Notes: generated from the sequence alone by a model not told the origin. A stretch of DNA of 64,000 nt from Elusimicrobiota bacterium (GCA_016715645.1 JADJZR010000015.1:1-64000); one strand, 5' to 3'; numbered from the stretch's first letter, positions 9,312 to 19,227 are shown. Numbers and translations: made by a program.

Positions 9312-10442
9312 TTAGCCCGCGTCTCCTTCCCGCCGGAGAGCCAACCCCACGGCCACGGCGAACAAAGGCCTTAACTCCGGCGCGATGGATTGAGCCCCGT
9401 CGATGCGCTGGAACGGGTCAAACGCTTCCACCGGAAGCGAAGCTCCTGAGCCAAATAGTTCATGATGTTGCCCAACCGGGACGCCCCCCCCGACAACAAC
9501 ACCCGCGCCACCTGTCGATCCTGACCTTGGGACAAATAAAAATCGAGCGATCGTTGAATTTCGGCCAGAAGATCTTTCATGACGGGCATGATGACCGTGG
9601 ACATCTGCACAATTTCTTTATTGGATTCAGCCAGGGCTTTTTCCCGGTCCTCGGGCGTGACGAGTAGCTGAGCGCGGACTTTCATGGTTTCGGCGGCTTT
9701 CCCATCGCACTGAAAGTTCCGCTGGAGCGCCTTGGTCACCGCGTTGCCGGCGATAAACACGTCCCGAACCACTTTCGGAACCCCGTTTTCGACAATGATC
9801 ATGGACGTGACGAACGCGCCCATGTGCACAATCAAGGCCGTTTCTTTCATAGAGGCCCCAAACGACGCCTCGTAGGCATTTTGCAACGCGAACGCGTCCA
9901 CATCGATCAACACCGGAGCCAATCCCGCCTGGGTGGTAATGTCCACACGGGCGTTGATGATGTCTTTTTTGGCGGCAACCAAAATAGTTTCCATCTTTTT
10001 TTGGGCGTCTTCCGTCACATCGCCCAAAATTTGAAAGTCCAGATTAACTTCGGGAATGGAAAAAGGGATGTAGGGCTCCGCCTCGATCAAAATCATTTTG
10101 CTCAGGTCGTCCCGGGACATCTTGGGAAACTTGACAAACCGAACGATGACAGAGTTTCCCGACACCGACAACACGGCATTTTTGGCGAGGGCGCCTTTCT
10201 GTTTTTTGACGTAGTCTTTGAGCAGGCCCACAGCCTGGGCCCGTCGTTCCGGAGCGGCCACATCGGGGCCCGCGTTGGTCAGAGGAAGGTGAGCGCAACG
10301 ATGCAGTTTCCATCGACCGCCGCCGCCTTTAAGCTGGACGACTTTAATGGACGTGGACCCCAAGGTCGACGCCGATGGCGTCCTTGGACTTGAAGCGAAG
10401 CTTATCGAACCGAAGGCTCTTTAATGTCTCTTCAAGTTTCAT
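9312..10442 (-). CDS. pilM: Type IV pilus actin-like ATPase PilM (two frameshifts)
   Basis: PilM is the cytoplasmic actin-like protein that binds PilN. The main frame (9371-10363) carries GSTSIKVVQLKGG (phosphate 1 loop), FVKFPKMSRDDL, VNLDFQILGD and LLSGGASRLGNIM (adenosine motif). The N-terminus lies in another frame: ATG at 10442, preceded by GAAAGG, then MKLEETLKS... KSKDAIGVDLG. Removing one G from the GGGG run at 10358-10361 joins them as GVDLGSTSIKVV. At about 9435-9442 one missing base hides the true end, which reads LPVEAFDPFQRI and ends in FAVAVGLALRREGDAG with a stop at 9312. The corrected protein is about 377 residues, the usual size. First gene after the promoter at 10536-10565. 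Confidence 0.88.
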
Positions 10443-10535
10443 TCAGTGCCTTTCACTTGGTGTCATCAACCGCGCCATCGGCCACAAATTCTCGCAACCG
10501 GAAACGCGGATGGTTGTCGCACTGCCACGGCCCTA

Positions 10536-10565
10536 TTTATATAGGTTAGATAGGATTATTGTCAA
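10536..10565 (-). promoter_or_regulatory. Sigma70-type promoter of pilMNOPQ
   Basis: On the minus strand a perfect -35 TTGACA (10560-10565) and a -10 TATAAA (10536-10541) are separated by 18 bp. Transcription would start near 10529, leaving a leader of about 87 nt before the pilM ATG at 10442. The location just downstream of pilD and upstream of pilM indicates that pilM-N-O-P-Q can be transcribed on its own. Confidence 0.8.
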
Positions 10566-10574
10566 GGGTTTTTT

Positions 10575-11348
10575 TTATGGCCCCCCCGCCAGTCCCCACC
10601 ACTTTAAAAAAAAACTTGGCCAGGCCCAATGGGCCCACGCGCCCGCCGCCAGAAAAGGGCCGAACGGCAAATAGGTTCCCCAGTCCATTTTCCGTCGGAA
10701 CTTGAGACCGATAAACACGACACTTCCCAAAACAGACCCTAAAAACCAGCTGGTCAAAACACCCGACCATCCCAAAATGGCCCCCACCCCCGCCAACAAT
10801 TTCACATCGCCGCCACCCAACGCTTCCCGCTTAAAAACGCGCCTTCCGATCGTAGCCATAATCCACGCGCTCCCAAACCCAACCCCGGCCCCCACAACTG
10901 AGGCGAGCGCGCGCGCGGGTCCGTTGTCGCCCAGACCCTCGTTCATCGGCGACAAAACAATTCCAACGCCCAACAGGCCCAGCGAAAAAATGTCGGGAAT
11001 AATCCGCCAATCCAAATCAACGATTGAAATCACCACAAGTACAAAGGTGAGAATAAGTCCAAACACCAAATGGGACGAATCAGAAGAAAGGAAATGGACA
11101 GAGAGGAAAAGGGCCGCCATTAAAAGTTCGACCAGCGGATACCGAACCGATATTTTCTCTTTGCAATGACGGCACTTCCCACCCAACCAGCACCAACTCA
11201 AGACAGGGATGTTATCGTACCAAGAGATCTCTCCATGGCACCGAGGACACCGAGACCGGGGGACCGCCACCGACCGCCCGCGCGGAACGCGGTGGATGCA
11301 CACGTTAGCGAAACTCCTGCCCAAACCCCCCCACCTATGCAAAACCAT
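10575..11348 (-). CDS. pilD: Prepilin peptidase / N-methyltransferase PilD
   Basis: An inner-membrane aspartic protease that cleaves the pilin leader after Gly and methylates the new N-terminus. Visible: SFANVCIHRVPRG, the zinc-type tetracysteine (CPRC and CRHC), first catalytic Asp in VDLDWRIIPD and the second in GGGDVKLLAG, plus several hydrophobic helices. The frame is open from 11426, but that region holds the pilA terminator, so I place the start at ATG 11348. The first helix is poorly preserved (MVLHRWGGLGRSFANV) and contains a run of seven G at 11325-11331, so a base-count error in the N-terminus is possible. Sits between pilA and pilM. Confidence 0.85.
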   Translation of the reverse strand: MVLHRWGGLGRSFANVCIHRVPRGRSVAVPRSRCPRCHGEISWYDNIPVLSWCWLGGKCRHCKEKISVRYPLVELLMAALFLSVHFLSSDSSHLVFGLILTFVLVVISIVDLDWRIIPDIFSLGLLGVGIVLSPMNEGLGDNGPARALASVVGAGVGFGSAWIMATIGRRVFKREALGGGDVKLLAGVGAILGWSGVLTSWFLGSVLGSVVFIGLKFRRKMDWGTYLPFGPFLAAGAWAHWAWPSFFLKWWGLAGGP

Positions 11349-11384
11349 CAACTTGAAAACCGGAATAATCCAACCATGCCCCCT

Positions 11385-11414
11385 AAAAAAGGAGGAGGGA
11401 AAAGACACCCCTCC
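11385..11414 (-). terminator. Rho-independent terminator after pilA
   Basis: On the minus strand the 6-bp stem GGAGGG/CCCTCC (11394-11414) with a 9-nt loop is followed by TCC and six T. It lies 25 nt beyond the corrected pilA stop at 11439, so it would end the abundant pilin transcript and reduce read-through into pilD. Confidence 0.6.
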
Positions 11415-11438
11415 CTTTTCCAACACCTAAATTACAAT

Positions 11439-11913
<475 letters not shown>

Positions 11914-11967
11914 GATTGCGTTCCTCCCTGCCGGCGATCGGTTCCACCGGTTATTTTGGATGATGAA

Positions 11968-11996
11968 TGATTACCATACTGGGAAATCCCTGTCAA
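11968..11996 (-). promoter_or_regulatory. Sigma70-type promoter of pilA
   Basis: Minus strand: -35 TTGACA (11991-11996), 17-bp spacer, -10 TAATCA (11968-11973). The start site would be near 11961, giving a leader of about 48 nt that includes AGGGAGGA ahead of the pilA ATG at 11913. Together with the terminator after pilA this makes a stand-alone pilin transcription unit within the cluster. Confidence 0.7.
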
Positions 11997-12061
11997 ATGG
12001 ACCACGAACCTCCCAGCACCTTAAGTCTACCCCCCCATCGCCTTTCGCGCAAGGGCTTTTT

Positions 12062-13288
12062 TTAGCCCTGCTTGCTGGCCAGGTTCCCCAACTCGAACAT
12101 GGGCACGAACATGGCGACCACAATGCCGCCGATCAGAATGCCCATGAACACGATGACAATCGGTTCGATCATGGACGTGAGACCTTTGATTGACTGTTCC
12201 ACTTCCTGGTCATAAAAATCGGCGATTTTGTGGAGCATGACGTCCATGTTTCCGGTTTCTTCACCAACGGAAATCATTTGGATCACCATGGGCGGAAACA
12301 CACCCGACCGTTTCAGAGGTTCGGCAATCCGTTCGCCTTCCCGGATGGACTCCCGAGCGTCCATGATGGCCGCCTCAATGACTTTGTTCCCGGCGGTCTG
12401 GGCCACAGTTTCCATAGCTTGCAAAATGGGCACGCCGGATTTCACCAAGGTTCCCAAGGTCCGGGTAAATTTGGCCACGGCCACTTTGCGAAGCATAATT
12501 CCAAACAGCGGCAGTTGCAAAATCCGCGTGTCAAATATTTTTCTCCCGCTCTCGGTTTTCAACCATCGCTTGAACAGGAAAAACGCCGCCACGGGCACAC
12601 CGACAAAAGCATACCATTGATGTTGCAACGCCTCCGACAACCCGATCACGATGCGGGTCGGCAAAGGAAGTTCCGCCCCGAAACTGGAAAAAATTTCCTT
12701 AAACGTGGGGATAACCCCCACCAACAAAAACACCGTCACCAAGGCCGCGATGGAACTGACCACGATCGGATACATCATCGCGCCCTTCACCTTCAAACGC
12801 AGGGCTTCGGCGGATTCCAGGTAAGCCGACAAGCGTTCCAAAATGACGTCCAGAATGCCCCCCAGCTCGCCGGCGCGAACCATGGCCACATACAGGTCTG
12901 TGAACGCATCCGGATGTTTTTTCAAAGCTTCCGCGATGGGTTGACCGGCCTCAATGTCTTCCTTGACCTTGATAACAATCGCCTTGAACGGCTTAAACTG
13001 AATTTGTTCCGCCAAAATGTTGAGCCCCGACACCAACGCCACGCCCGCGCTGACCAGCGTGGAGAGCTGACGGGAAAACAACACGATTTCCTTGGCGGGA
13101 ATACTGGGCTTAAAAAGAGGAAGCTTTTTTATCGTGTCCAACAACGACGGTTCTTTTTCGTTTATTTCCAGAACCACCATGCGTTGTTGGCGCAGTTGGT
13201 CCACCGCGGCCCGCTGGTCGGTTGCTTCCAAAACACCCGCCACAGGGTTTCCGCCTGTTGCGCGGGCTTTATAGGCGAATAGGGGCAT
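12062..13288 (-). CDS. pilC: Type IV pilus inner-membrane platform protein PilC
   Basis: A 408-residue GspF/PilC-family protein, the platform on which the PilB and PilT motors act. It starts MPLFAYKARATGGNPVAGVLEA, a usual N-terminus. Two GspF repeats are seen, each with the conserved pattern (FSRQLSTLVSAGVALVSGL near 85 and FTRTLGTLVKSGVPILQAME near 285) and three hydrophobic helices in total, ending MFVPMFELGNLASKQG. Upstream gene ends 18 nt before it. Intact and of standard length. Confidence 0.95.
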   Translation of the reverse strand: MPLFAYKARATGGNPVAGVLEATDQRAAVDQLRQQRMVVLEINEKEPSLLDTIKKLPLFKPSIPAKEIVLFSRQLSTLVSAGVALVSGLNILAEQIQFKPFKAIVIKVKEDIEAGQPIAEALKKHPDAFTDLYVAMVRAGELGGILDVILERLSAYLESAEALRLKVKGAMMYPIVVSSIAALVTVFLLVGVIPTFKEIFSSFGAELPLPTRIVIGLSEALQHQWYAFVGVPVAAFFLFKRWLKTESGRKIFDTRILQLPLFGIMLRKVAVAKFTRTLGTLVKSGVPILQAMETVAQTAGNKVIEAAIMDARESIREGERIAEPLKRSGVFPPMVIQMISVGEETGNMDVMLHKIADFYDQEVEQSIKGLTSMIEPIVIVFMGILIGGIVVAMFVPMFELGNLASKQG

Positions 13289-13306
13289 ACCAGAACTCCT
13301 TGTGAA

Positions 13307-14821
13307 TCATCGAGGTTGACCGTCGGTTTTTTCCCGCACAACGACCGGCGCCAACCGATCAACCAACCGGTCCAAAAACGAGGCCACCGGGTCCGCATCG
13401 CGAACCATATAAGGATCGTTCAATCGGGCCGACCCTGAAATTTTCAAATCCCCCCGGTCCAACATCCAACGGTGAAATATAATTTTCTGGTCCCGCGTCA
13501 GCTTTTCCGCCTCCTTAAATAATGCGTCATTATTGGGATCCGACGTATTTTCACGGGATCGGATTTTCCGATGGACCATCAACTGAATCCATCGGCTTTC
13601 TGAAAACGGCGGCACCACCCACCAACGATGGGAGCCCAACCAGCGAAGTCCTTGCGATGACGGCTCGCCCTCTTGACGGGGTTCACACAGCCACAAAATG
13701 GCGTCGGGTTTAAAATTCAACCCTTGCCCCTTCATATAGTCCCACTGCTCTTGGGGCGTTAACGCCCACAGCCCGGCGTTGATCACTTGGAAGCGTCCCC
13801 ATCGGCTTTCGTTCAATCGATTCTCCAACCGATGGGACAAAGTGTCCGATTCCCGAACCCCCAACCCAAAAACCGTGCTCCCCCCCAACAACAAAATTCG
13901 CCGCACCCCCGCTGGAGGCAACAGGGGGAAATCTTGGCCCCGCAGGCCCCATTGATTGAACTGGTAGATGGCTTTCCCATCTTCCCAATAGGTGGGACTG
14001 GTATTTTTCGGGTTGTTCCACTGGTAAGGCAAAAACGCGTTAAACCGGCTCGACGGATATACGGGTGGAACGAAGAACCGTTTTCCCAGAGCCTCTTCGG
14101 ATTCGCGCGCCGCCCATTCCGCCGCTCCAAAAAACAAAACGCCCGCAAACACCAGAGCGAGCCCAATTTTTATGGCGCCATACACCAGCCGCCCGATCCC
14201 CCTCGGACGATCTTCGTCTGCCCGATGCCGAACCGTCGCTTTAGGTTTCGCCGGTGGCTTGAGATTCTTGTCGGGAAGCGTGGAAGGAGGTTCATCATTC
14301 GAGGCGGATTTAGTTTCTTCCACAACCGAAACGGGAACGTCCTCGACCACAGAATTGGTCGCTGGGGGAGGTGGCACGATCACCTCGGCTTCCACAGTGG
14401 AATCGGACTGGGACCCTTTCAACGCGGCTTCGATCATTTTCACCAGCTCGCTGGGTTTAAACGGTTTGTTTAAAAAGCCGAACACGTTGGCTTCGGCTTT
14501 GATCAATTTAATGGTTGAATCGTCAAAATTTTTAGCCGTCATGACAATGACGGGCACATCTTTGGTTTGCGGAGCCCCCCGCAAAAGGCGAACCACATCG
14601 TATCCCCCCATGTCGGGGAGAACCACGTCCAACAACACCACCTGGGGTTGGGTCCAAACGGCTTTTTGCATGGCGGTTTTTCCATTCAACGCCACGGTCA
14701 CATCAAACAGATCCGATAACCAATCGTCAATCAATGAAGCAATATCCTGCTCATCATCCACAACCAGGATTTTGGCCTTGGTTTCGGTTTTAAGATCGAC
14801 AATTTTCGTGGTTTCGCCCAT
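13307..14821 (-). CDS. Receiver domain - linker - membrane helix - SGNH-hydrolase-like fusion
   Basis: A 504-residue protein with an unusual architecture. Residues about 16-135 form a response-regulator receiver: KILVVDDEQDI, phospho-acceptor Asp in VLLDVVLPDMGG, VIVMTAK, and the Lys in FLNKPFKP. A Pro/Thr-rich linker follows (about 140-205), then one hydrophobic helix near 215-237 (IKIGLALVFAGVLFFGAAEW). The remainder resembles an SGNH/GDSL-like domain: RRILLLGGSTVFGLGV (block I with GGST), VINAGLWALTPQEQWDYM and KPDAILWLCEP. I do not see a clear C-terminal DxxH. It lies between pilT and pilC and is likely co-transcribed. The receiver would be cytoplasmic and the SGNH part periplasmic; function unknown. 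Confidence 0.8.
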   Translation of the reverse strand: MGETTKIVDLKTETKAKILVVDDEQDIASLIDDWLSDLFDVTVALNGKTAMQKAVWTQPQVVLLDVVLPDMGGYDVVRLLRGAPQTKDVPVIVMTAKNFDDSTIKLIKAEANVFGFLNKPFKPSELVKMIEAALKGSQSDSTVEAEVIVPPPPATNSVVEDVPVSVVEETKSASNDEPPSTLPDKNLKPPAKPKATVRHRADEDRPRGIGRLVYGAIKIGLALVFAGVLFFGAAEWAARESEEALGKRFFVPPVYPSSRFNAFLPYQWNNPKNTSPTYWEDGKAIYQFNQWGLRGQDFPLLPPAGVRRILLLGGSTVFGLGVRESDTLSHRLENRLNESRWGRFQVINAGLWALTPQEQWDYMKGQGLNFKPDAILWLCEPRQEGEPSSQGLRWLGSHRWWVVPPFSESRWIQLMVHRKIRSRENTSDPNNDALFKEAEKLTRDQKIIFHRWMLDRGDLKISGSARLNDPYMVRDADPVASFLDRLVDRLAPVVVREKTDGQPR

Positions 14822-14826
14822 ATATT

Positions 14827-15903
14827 TTAGAACTGTGTGGAAATCCCCTTGGGAAGAATTTTTCGCAACTCGTCCGGGTCCGGCGAAACGGCCAAGGCTT
14901 CTTCAGCCGCCACTTTTTGTTTTTGGACAAGCCCCAACAACGACTGGTTCATGGTTTGCATGCCCACGCGGGATCCCGTTTGCATAAGGATATAAATTTG
15001 TTCGAGTTTTTGTTCGCGAATCAGGTTGCGTACCCCGGCGGTGACCATCAAAAATTCGCATGCCATCACGCGCCCCACCCCGGAGGCGTGAGGCAAGAGC
15101 GATTGGCTGATGATGGCCTGAAGAGTCAACGACAGCTGGCTCCGGATTTGATCCTGCCGATCCGAAGCGAACGAATCCAAAAGGCGGTTGACGCTGGAAG
15201 CGGCGTCGTTGGTGTGAAGCGTCGAAAACACCAAGTGCCCCGTTTCCGCGATTGTGAGGGCGGCGGAGATGGTTTCCGGGTCGCGCATTTCGCCCACGAG
15301 AATAACGTCGGGGTCTTGGCGCAACACATACTTCAGCGCGGAAGAAAAACTGGGCGTGTCTCCCCCCAGTTCCCGCTGGTTGACAATCGACTGTTTGTGG
15401 GAATGGACATACTCGATGGGATCTTCCACGGTCACAATATGGCACCGTCGATTTTCGTTGATGTAATCCAAGAAACTGGCGATGGTGGTCGTTTTCCCGG
15501 ACCCGGTCGGGCCAGTGACCAAAACCAACCCACGAGGCAAATTCACCAGATCACCGATGGCGGAGGGCAGTCCGATTTCATCGAACGACATAAACCGCGT
15601 CGGAACCGACCTCAACGCCGCGCCCACCGATCCCCGCTGGCGAAACACGTTCATCCGCACGCGGCCTAACCCCTTGATCCCGAAAGACACGTCCAGCTCG
15701 TTATCGGACTCAAACCGCTGTTTTTGGGCGTCCGACAAGAGGGAATAGATCAACCGTTGGGACGTATCCGACGTGAGTTTCTCGAGATTGGTTTGGATCA
15801 ATACACCGTCAATCCGCAGACAGGGCGCGACGCCCACCGTCATATGTAAATCCGAGGCCTTTTTCTGGACCATCATCAACAACAAGTCGTTCATGTTGAT
15901 CAT
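14827..15903 (-). CDS. pilT: Type IV pilus retraction ATPase PilT
   Basis: A 358-residue hexameric motor ATPase that depolymerises the pilus. Seen: N-terminal MVQKKASDLHMTVG (the ASDLH motif), Walker A GPTGSGKTTT near 130, the Asp box TVEDPIEYVH, Walker B DVILVGEMRDPETI, and the His box HLVFSTLHTNDAASS. Length and absence of the GspE N-terminal domain separate it from PilB. It begins 35 nt after pilB. The start could be at either of two nearby Met codons (MINMNDLL). Confidence 0.95.
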   Translation of the reverse strand: MINMNDLLLMMVQKKASDLHMTVGVAPCLRIDGVLIQTNLEKLTSDTSQRLIYSLLSDAQKQRFESDNELDVSFGIKGLGRVRMNVFRQRGSVGAALRSVPTRFMSFDEIGLPSAIGDLVNLPRGLVLVTGPTGSGKTTTIASFLDYINENRRCHIVTVEDPIEYVHSHKQSIVNQRELGGDTPSFSSALKYVLRQDPDVILVGEMRDPETISAALTIAETGHLVFSTLHTNDAASSVNRLLDSFASDRQDQIRSQLSLTLQAIISQSLLPHASGVGRVMACEFLMVTAGVRNLIREQKLEQIYILMQTGSRVGMQTMNQSLLGLVQKQKVAAEEALAVSPDPDELRKILPKGISTQF

Positions 15904-15937
15904 TGACCTTTCTCCGTGGCGACCCCGCGCTGATCGC

Positions 15938-17611
15938 TCAATGAACCCGCAACGCTTCGTCCACCGACGTTTCCCCCGCCAACACTTTTTTCATGGCCGC
16001 TTCCCGCAGGGTCACGCGTTCGGCGGTTTCCCGTGCCAACAAAGCCGGGCTGGCTTTTTCCGCCACCAACCGGCGGACATTGTCGGTCATGGGAAACGTT
16101 TCAAACACCGCGGCGGCCCCGTCGTATCCCGTGGCCATACATTGGCCGCATCCCCGTCCGCGAAAAACCGAAAAAGACGCCGCCCGTTTGGCGCCACGAA
16201 TCTCTTTTTCCCCCAACCCCGCCGACATCAGCTCCCGAAGCGAGAGGGTGTGACCTTCCCGACAATTGGAGCAAATTTTGCGCACCAATCGTTGGCCCAA
16301 CACCCCCATCAGGCGGTCCGCCAGGAGAGAGGGCGGCACTCCCATTTCGATAAGTTTCTGAACCGCGCCCAACGCGTCCGGGGCCGTCACCGTCGAAAGA
16401 ACAAGACATTCGCCGGCGGTCTCCATGGCCGCGTCGGCGGTGCCCACATCCAATATGTCCGAAGCCATCACCACATCGGGCGCTAACCGACGAAACACCT
16501 GCAAACCGGAGGCCAACGTCAGCCGCAAATCGGATCGAGCCTGGACTTGGGTAATTCCATCCACATAACGCTCGATGGGATCTTCGATGGACAAAATATG
16601 TTTCTCCGCCGACTGAAGGCCCGCTAAGGTGGCGTATATCGTAGCTGTTTTCCCGGACCCGGCGGGCCCCGCCACCAACACCAACCCTTTGCTGGCTCCC
16701 AAAAAACCCTGATAAGACAGCAATGTCTCCGAATCCATACCCAGCTTGGCCAAGTCCATGGGCAACGCCTGGGATGAATCAAACAGCGACAAAACCATTT
16801 TTTCCCCATTGGACGTGGGCAACGTGGCCACGCGAACATCCAACGCCCGACCGCCCCAAACGCCCTGAACGCGGCCGTCTTGGGGAAGCCACCGGTCAGC
16901 GGTGTCCATACGGGCCAACCCTTTGAGATGGTTCACCAGCGGGGCGTACTGCGCTAACGGAAAATTAGGCTTTTTTTGAAGTTGGCCTCGAATCCGGTAT
17001 CGGACCTGAACGGCCAAGGGGGTGGGTTCCAAATAGATAAAGGTCGCTCCCATCTTGGCCGCGTTACCCAGCAGGGCGTTGGTGATGGTCACCATTTGAA
17101 TATCAGCCGGACCGCTATCGGAATGGGAAATGCCCTCAATGTCCGTGGCCTTTGTTTCCGCCGGATAAGCGGACTCCACCGCTTTTTGGATTTCCCGTCC
17201 CGAAGTTAATACCATGGCGATGTCGTAACCGGTGTGGATTTTCAAATCGTCGACGGCGTCGAGTTCCACAAACGGGTCCGCCAACGCCACCGTCAACCGG
17301 TGCCCTTCCCGGGACAGGGGATAGACCCCCCACTGCCGCGCCAAGTCGCCGGAAATGAGGGAAAGAATGTCGGCCGAAACCCGGCCGTAAGCCGACAGCG
17401 ACGACACGAAAGGAATTCCGGCCCGTTTGGCCAACGCCGAGAGAATTTGATCTTCGGTGCAATGATTTTGCTCAACCAGAATATCACCCAGCCGCCCCCC
17501 CTTGGCCCGTTGGTGTTCCACCGCCTGATCGAGCTGTTTGGACGTCAACAAGCCTTCTTGAACCAACATATCGCCCAACCGCTTCTTTTTTTCCACGGGA
17601 CCGGCCATCAT
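15938..17611 (-). CDS. pilB: Type IV pilus extension ATPase PilB
   Basis: A 557-residue GspE/PilB ATPase powering pilus assembly. The N-terminal GspEN domain is present (KKRLGDMLVQEGLLTSKQLD and GRLGDILVEQN). The ATPase core has Walker A GPAGSGKTATIY, the Asp box IEDPIERYV, Walker B PDVVMASDIL and the zinc tetracysteine CSNC/CGQC (about 470-510). The Walker B Asp-Ile-Leu and the His-box region CLVLSTVTAPDAL, which lacks the usual His-Thr, deviate from consensus, so this could be a divergent subfamily or PilB-like paralogue. It heads the motor genes, 10 nt after pta. Confidence 0.88.
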   Translation of the reverse strand: MMAGPVEKKKRLGDMLVQEGLLTSKQLDQAVEHQRAKGGRLGDILVEQNHCTEDQILSALAKRAGIPFVSSLSAYGRVSADILSLISGDLARQWGVYPLSREGHRLTVALADPFVELDAVDDLKIHTGYDIAMVLTSGREIQKAVESAYPAETKATDIEGISHSDSGPADIQMVTITNALLGNAAKMGATFIYLEPTPLAVQVRYRIRGQLQKKPNFPLAQYAPLVNHLKGLARMDTADRWLPQDGRVQGVWGGRALDVRVATLPTSNGEKMVLSLFDSSQALPMDLAKLGMDSETLLSYQGFLGASKGLVLVAGPAGSGKTATIYATLAGLQSAEKHILSIEDPIERYVDGITQVQARSDLRLTLASGLQVFRRLAPDVVMASDILDVGTADAAMETAGECLVLSTVTAPDALGAVQKLIEMGVPPSLLADRLMGVLGQRLVRKICSNCREGHTLSLRELMSAGLGEKEIRGAKRAASFSVFRGRGCGQCMATGYDGAAAVFETFPMTDNVRRLVAEKASPALLARETAERVTLREAAMKKVLAGETSVDEALRVH

Positions 17612-17621
17612 TTGCCTCCCC

Positions 17622-18668
17622 TTATAGAAGCGCGGTTAAAACCGCCGCGTCCACGATATCTTCATCGGTACACCCACGGGACAAGTCCGAAAACGGCCGC
17701 GATAACCCCGCCACCACCGGGCCCACCGCCCGGGCACCGCCCAAATGCCGAACCAATTTGTAAGCAATATTTCCGGCATTGAGATCCGGAAAAATCAACA
17801 CGTTGGCCCGTCCCTCTACGGTCGACTGTTCGGCGCCTTTTTGACGCGCCACCCACGATTCCAACGCGGCATCGCCTTGCAGTTCGCCGTCCAGATCCAA
17901 ATCGGGAGCCCTTTTTCGAGCTAGATCAACCGCGTGGCGCACCGCGTCCACACTTTCGTCAGCCGCGCTGGCTCGGGTCGAAAAACTTAAAAAGGCCACG
18001 CACGCCTTTTGACCGGTCCATTTCTCAAAAACCTTGGCCGACCCGATTCCGATGGCCGCCAACGCGCGCGGGGAAGGCCGGGGAGAAACGGCGCAGTCCG
18101 CAAACAATAAAGCCCGTTGTCCACCAGCCCCGTGAGGGCAATCCATTAAAAAGGCTCCGAACGCTATTTCCGCCCCGTGGGCAATGCCCAACCCCGCAAA
18201 TCCGGCGCGCACCGTATCCGCGGTGGTCCGCACCGCGCCACCCACAAAGGTGTCCGCCAATCCGGCCCGCAGAGCCATAACGCCAAAATAGACCGGGTCC
18301 GATATCAACTCATGTGCCTGCTCCCGCGTTAACCCTTTTGCTTTACGCAGGTCAAAGAGCAAATTCTCAAACTCGCCCCGTTGTGCGTGGGTCTGAGGAT
18401 CCAAACATTCGATCCTTTTTAGGTCCAGTCCCTCCGCCCGGCAGGCCCCTTCGACCCGTTCTGAATTCCCCACAAAAACAGGAACAGCCAACCGGCGCTC
18501 CAGCAAATAAGACGCTGCCGACAACACCCGGGGATCTTCCGGTTCAACCAAAATCACACGGGCCGGCCGTCGCGCCGCCTGTTGACGAAGGGATTCCCAT
18601 AAGGATCCATCCGGCGCGATTTTTTTTGACTCTGTGCGAAGGATAACCCCGGGATGGTCGGATGTCAA
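17622..18668 (-). CDS. pta: Phosphate acetyltransferase
   Basis: A 348-residue PTA_PTB-family enzyme converting acetyl-CoA and phosphate to acetyl phosphate. Typical segments: ARVILVEPEDPRVL, KGLTREQAHELISDPVYFGVMAL, AGLADTFVGGAVRTTADTVRAG, and ANVLIFPDLNAGNIAYKLVRHLGG near the C-terminus followed by GPVVAGLSRPFSDLSRGC. The standard short form, without the N-terminal DRTGG domain. No acetate kinase lies nearby. It is wedged between coaD (8 nt) and pilB (10 nt), so probably shares a transcript with both. With the ferredoxin oxidoreductase at 55-58 kb it fits fermentative acetyl-CoA metabolism (inference). Confidence 0.93.
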   Translation of the reverse strand: MTSDHPGVILRTESKKIAPDGSLWESLRQQAARRPARVILVEPEDPRVLSAASYLLERRLAVPVFVGNSERVEGACRAEGLDLKRIECLDPQTHAQRGEFENLLFDLRKAKGLTREQAHELISDPVYFGVMALRAGLADTFVGGAVRTTADTVRAGFAGLGIAHGAEIAFGAFLMDCPHGAGGQRALLFADCAVSPRPSPRALAAIGIGSAKVFEKWTGQKACVAFLSFSTRASAADESVDAVRHAVDLARKRAPDLDLDGELQGDAALESWVARQKGAEQSTVEGRANVLIFPDLNAGNIAYKLVRHLGGARAVGPVVAGLSRPFSDLSRGCTDEDIVDAAVLTALL

Positions 18669-18676
18669 GGGAAGGC

Positions 18677-19192
18677 TTAGGGGCGAGGATTTTTTTTTGA
18701 GTGAAGCTTTTTATTCAATAGGCCGACCAACGACCGCGGCACAAACCGGGACGCGTCTCCGCCCAAACGAACCACGTCTTTCAGAAGGGAGGAAGACAGA
18801 TAGGTGTATTTTTCGTCAGCCATAAGAAAAACCGTTTCCAGTTCGGGCGCCAGATGGCGATTCATGAGCGCCATTTGGAATTCGTATTCAAAATCGGAGA
18901 GGGCCCGAAGGCCCCGCGCGACGGTCTGGGCGCCTTGCTGACGGCAATAATCGGCCAACAACCCGCTAAACGAGTCCACCCGAACTTTTCCGGACTTCAC
19001 GACGGGCGCTAAGACGATATTCAACATACGCAAACGTTCTTTAATCGTAAATAGCGACGATTTAGTCGAATTCTGAGTCACCGCCACAATCACGTGTTCA
19101 AAAATCTGGCACGCCCGACATATAATATCCAAATGCCCGTTGGTCACGGGATCAAAACTCCCTGGATATACGACGATGCGCGGATTTTTCAC
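18677..19192 (-). CDS. coaD: Phosphopantetheine adenylyltransferase
   Basis: Catalyses ATP plus 4'-phosphopantetheine to dephospho-CoA in CoA synthesis. The 171-residue protein has the nucleotidyltransferase signature YPGSFDPVTNGHLDI with the HxGH-type TNGH, the ARGLRALSDFEYE substrate loop and the YTYLSSSLLKDV motif. Slightly longer than usual because of a basic C-terminal tail. First gene of the leftward pilus transcript, divergent from the membrane-protein gene at 19477. No clear promoter noted upstream. Confidence 0.95.
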   Translation of the reverse strand: MKNPRIVVYPGSFDPVTNGHLDIICRACQIFEHVIVAVTQNSTKSSLFTIKERLRMLNIVLAPVVKSGKVRVDSFSGLLADYCRQQGAQTVARGLRALSDFEYEFQMALMNRHLAPELETVFLMADEKYTYLSSSLLKDVVRLGGDASRFVPRSLVGLLNKKLHSKKNPRP

Positions 19193-19227
19193 ACCGCCAT
19201 TCTAGTCCCTCAAAACCCCCCTGTCAA

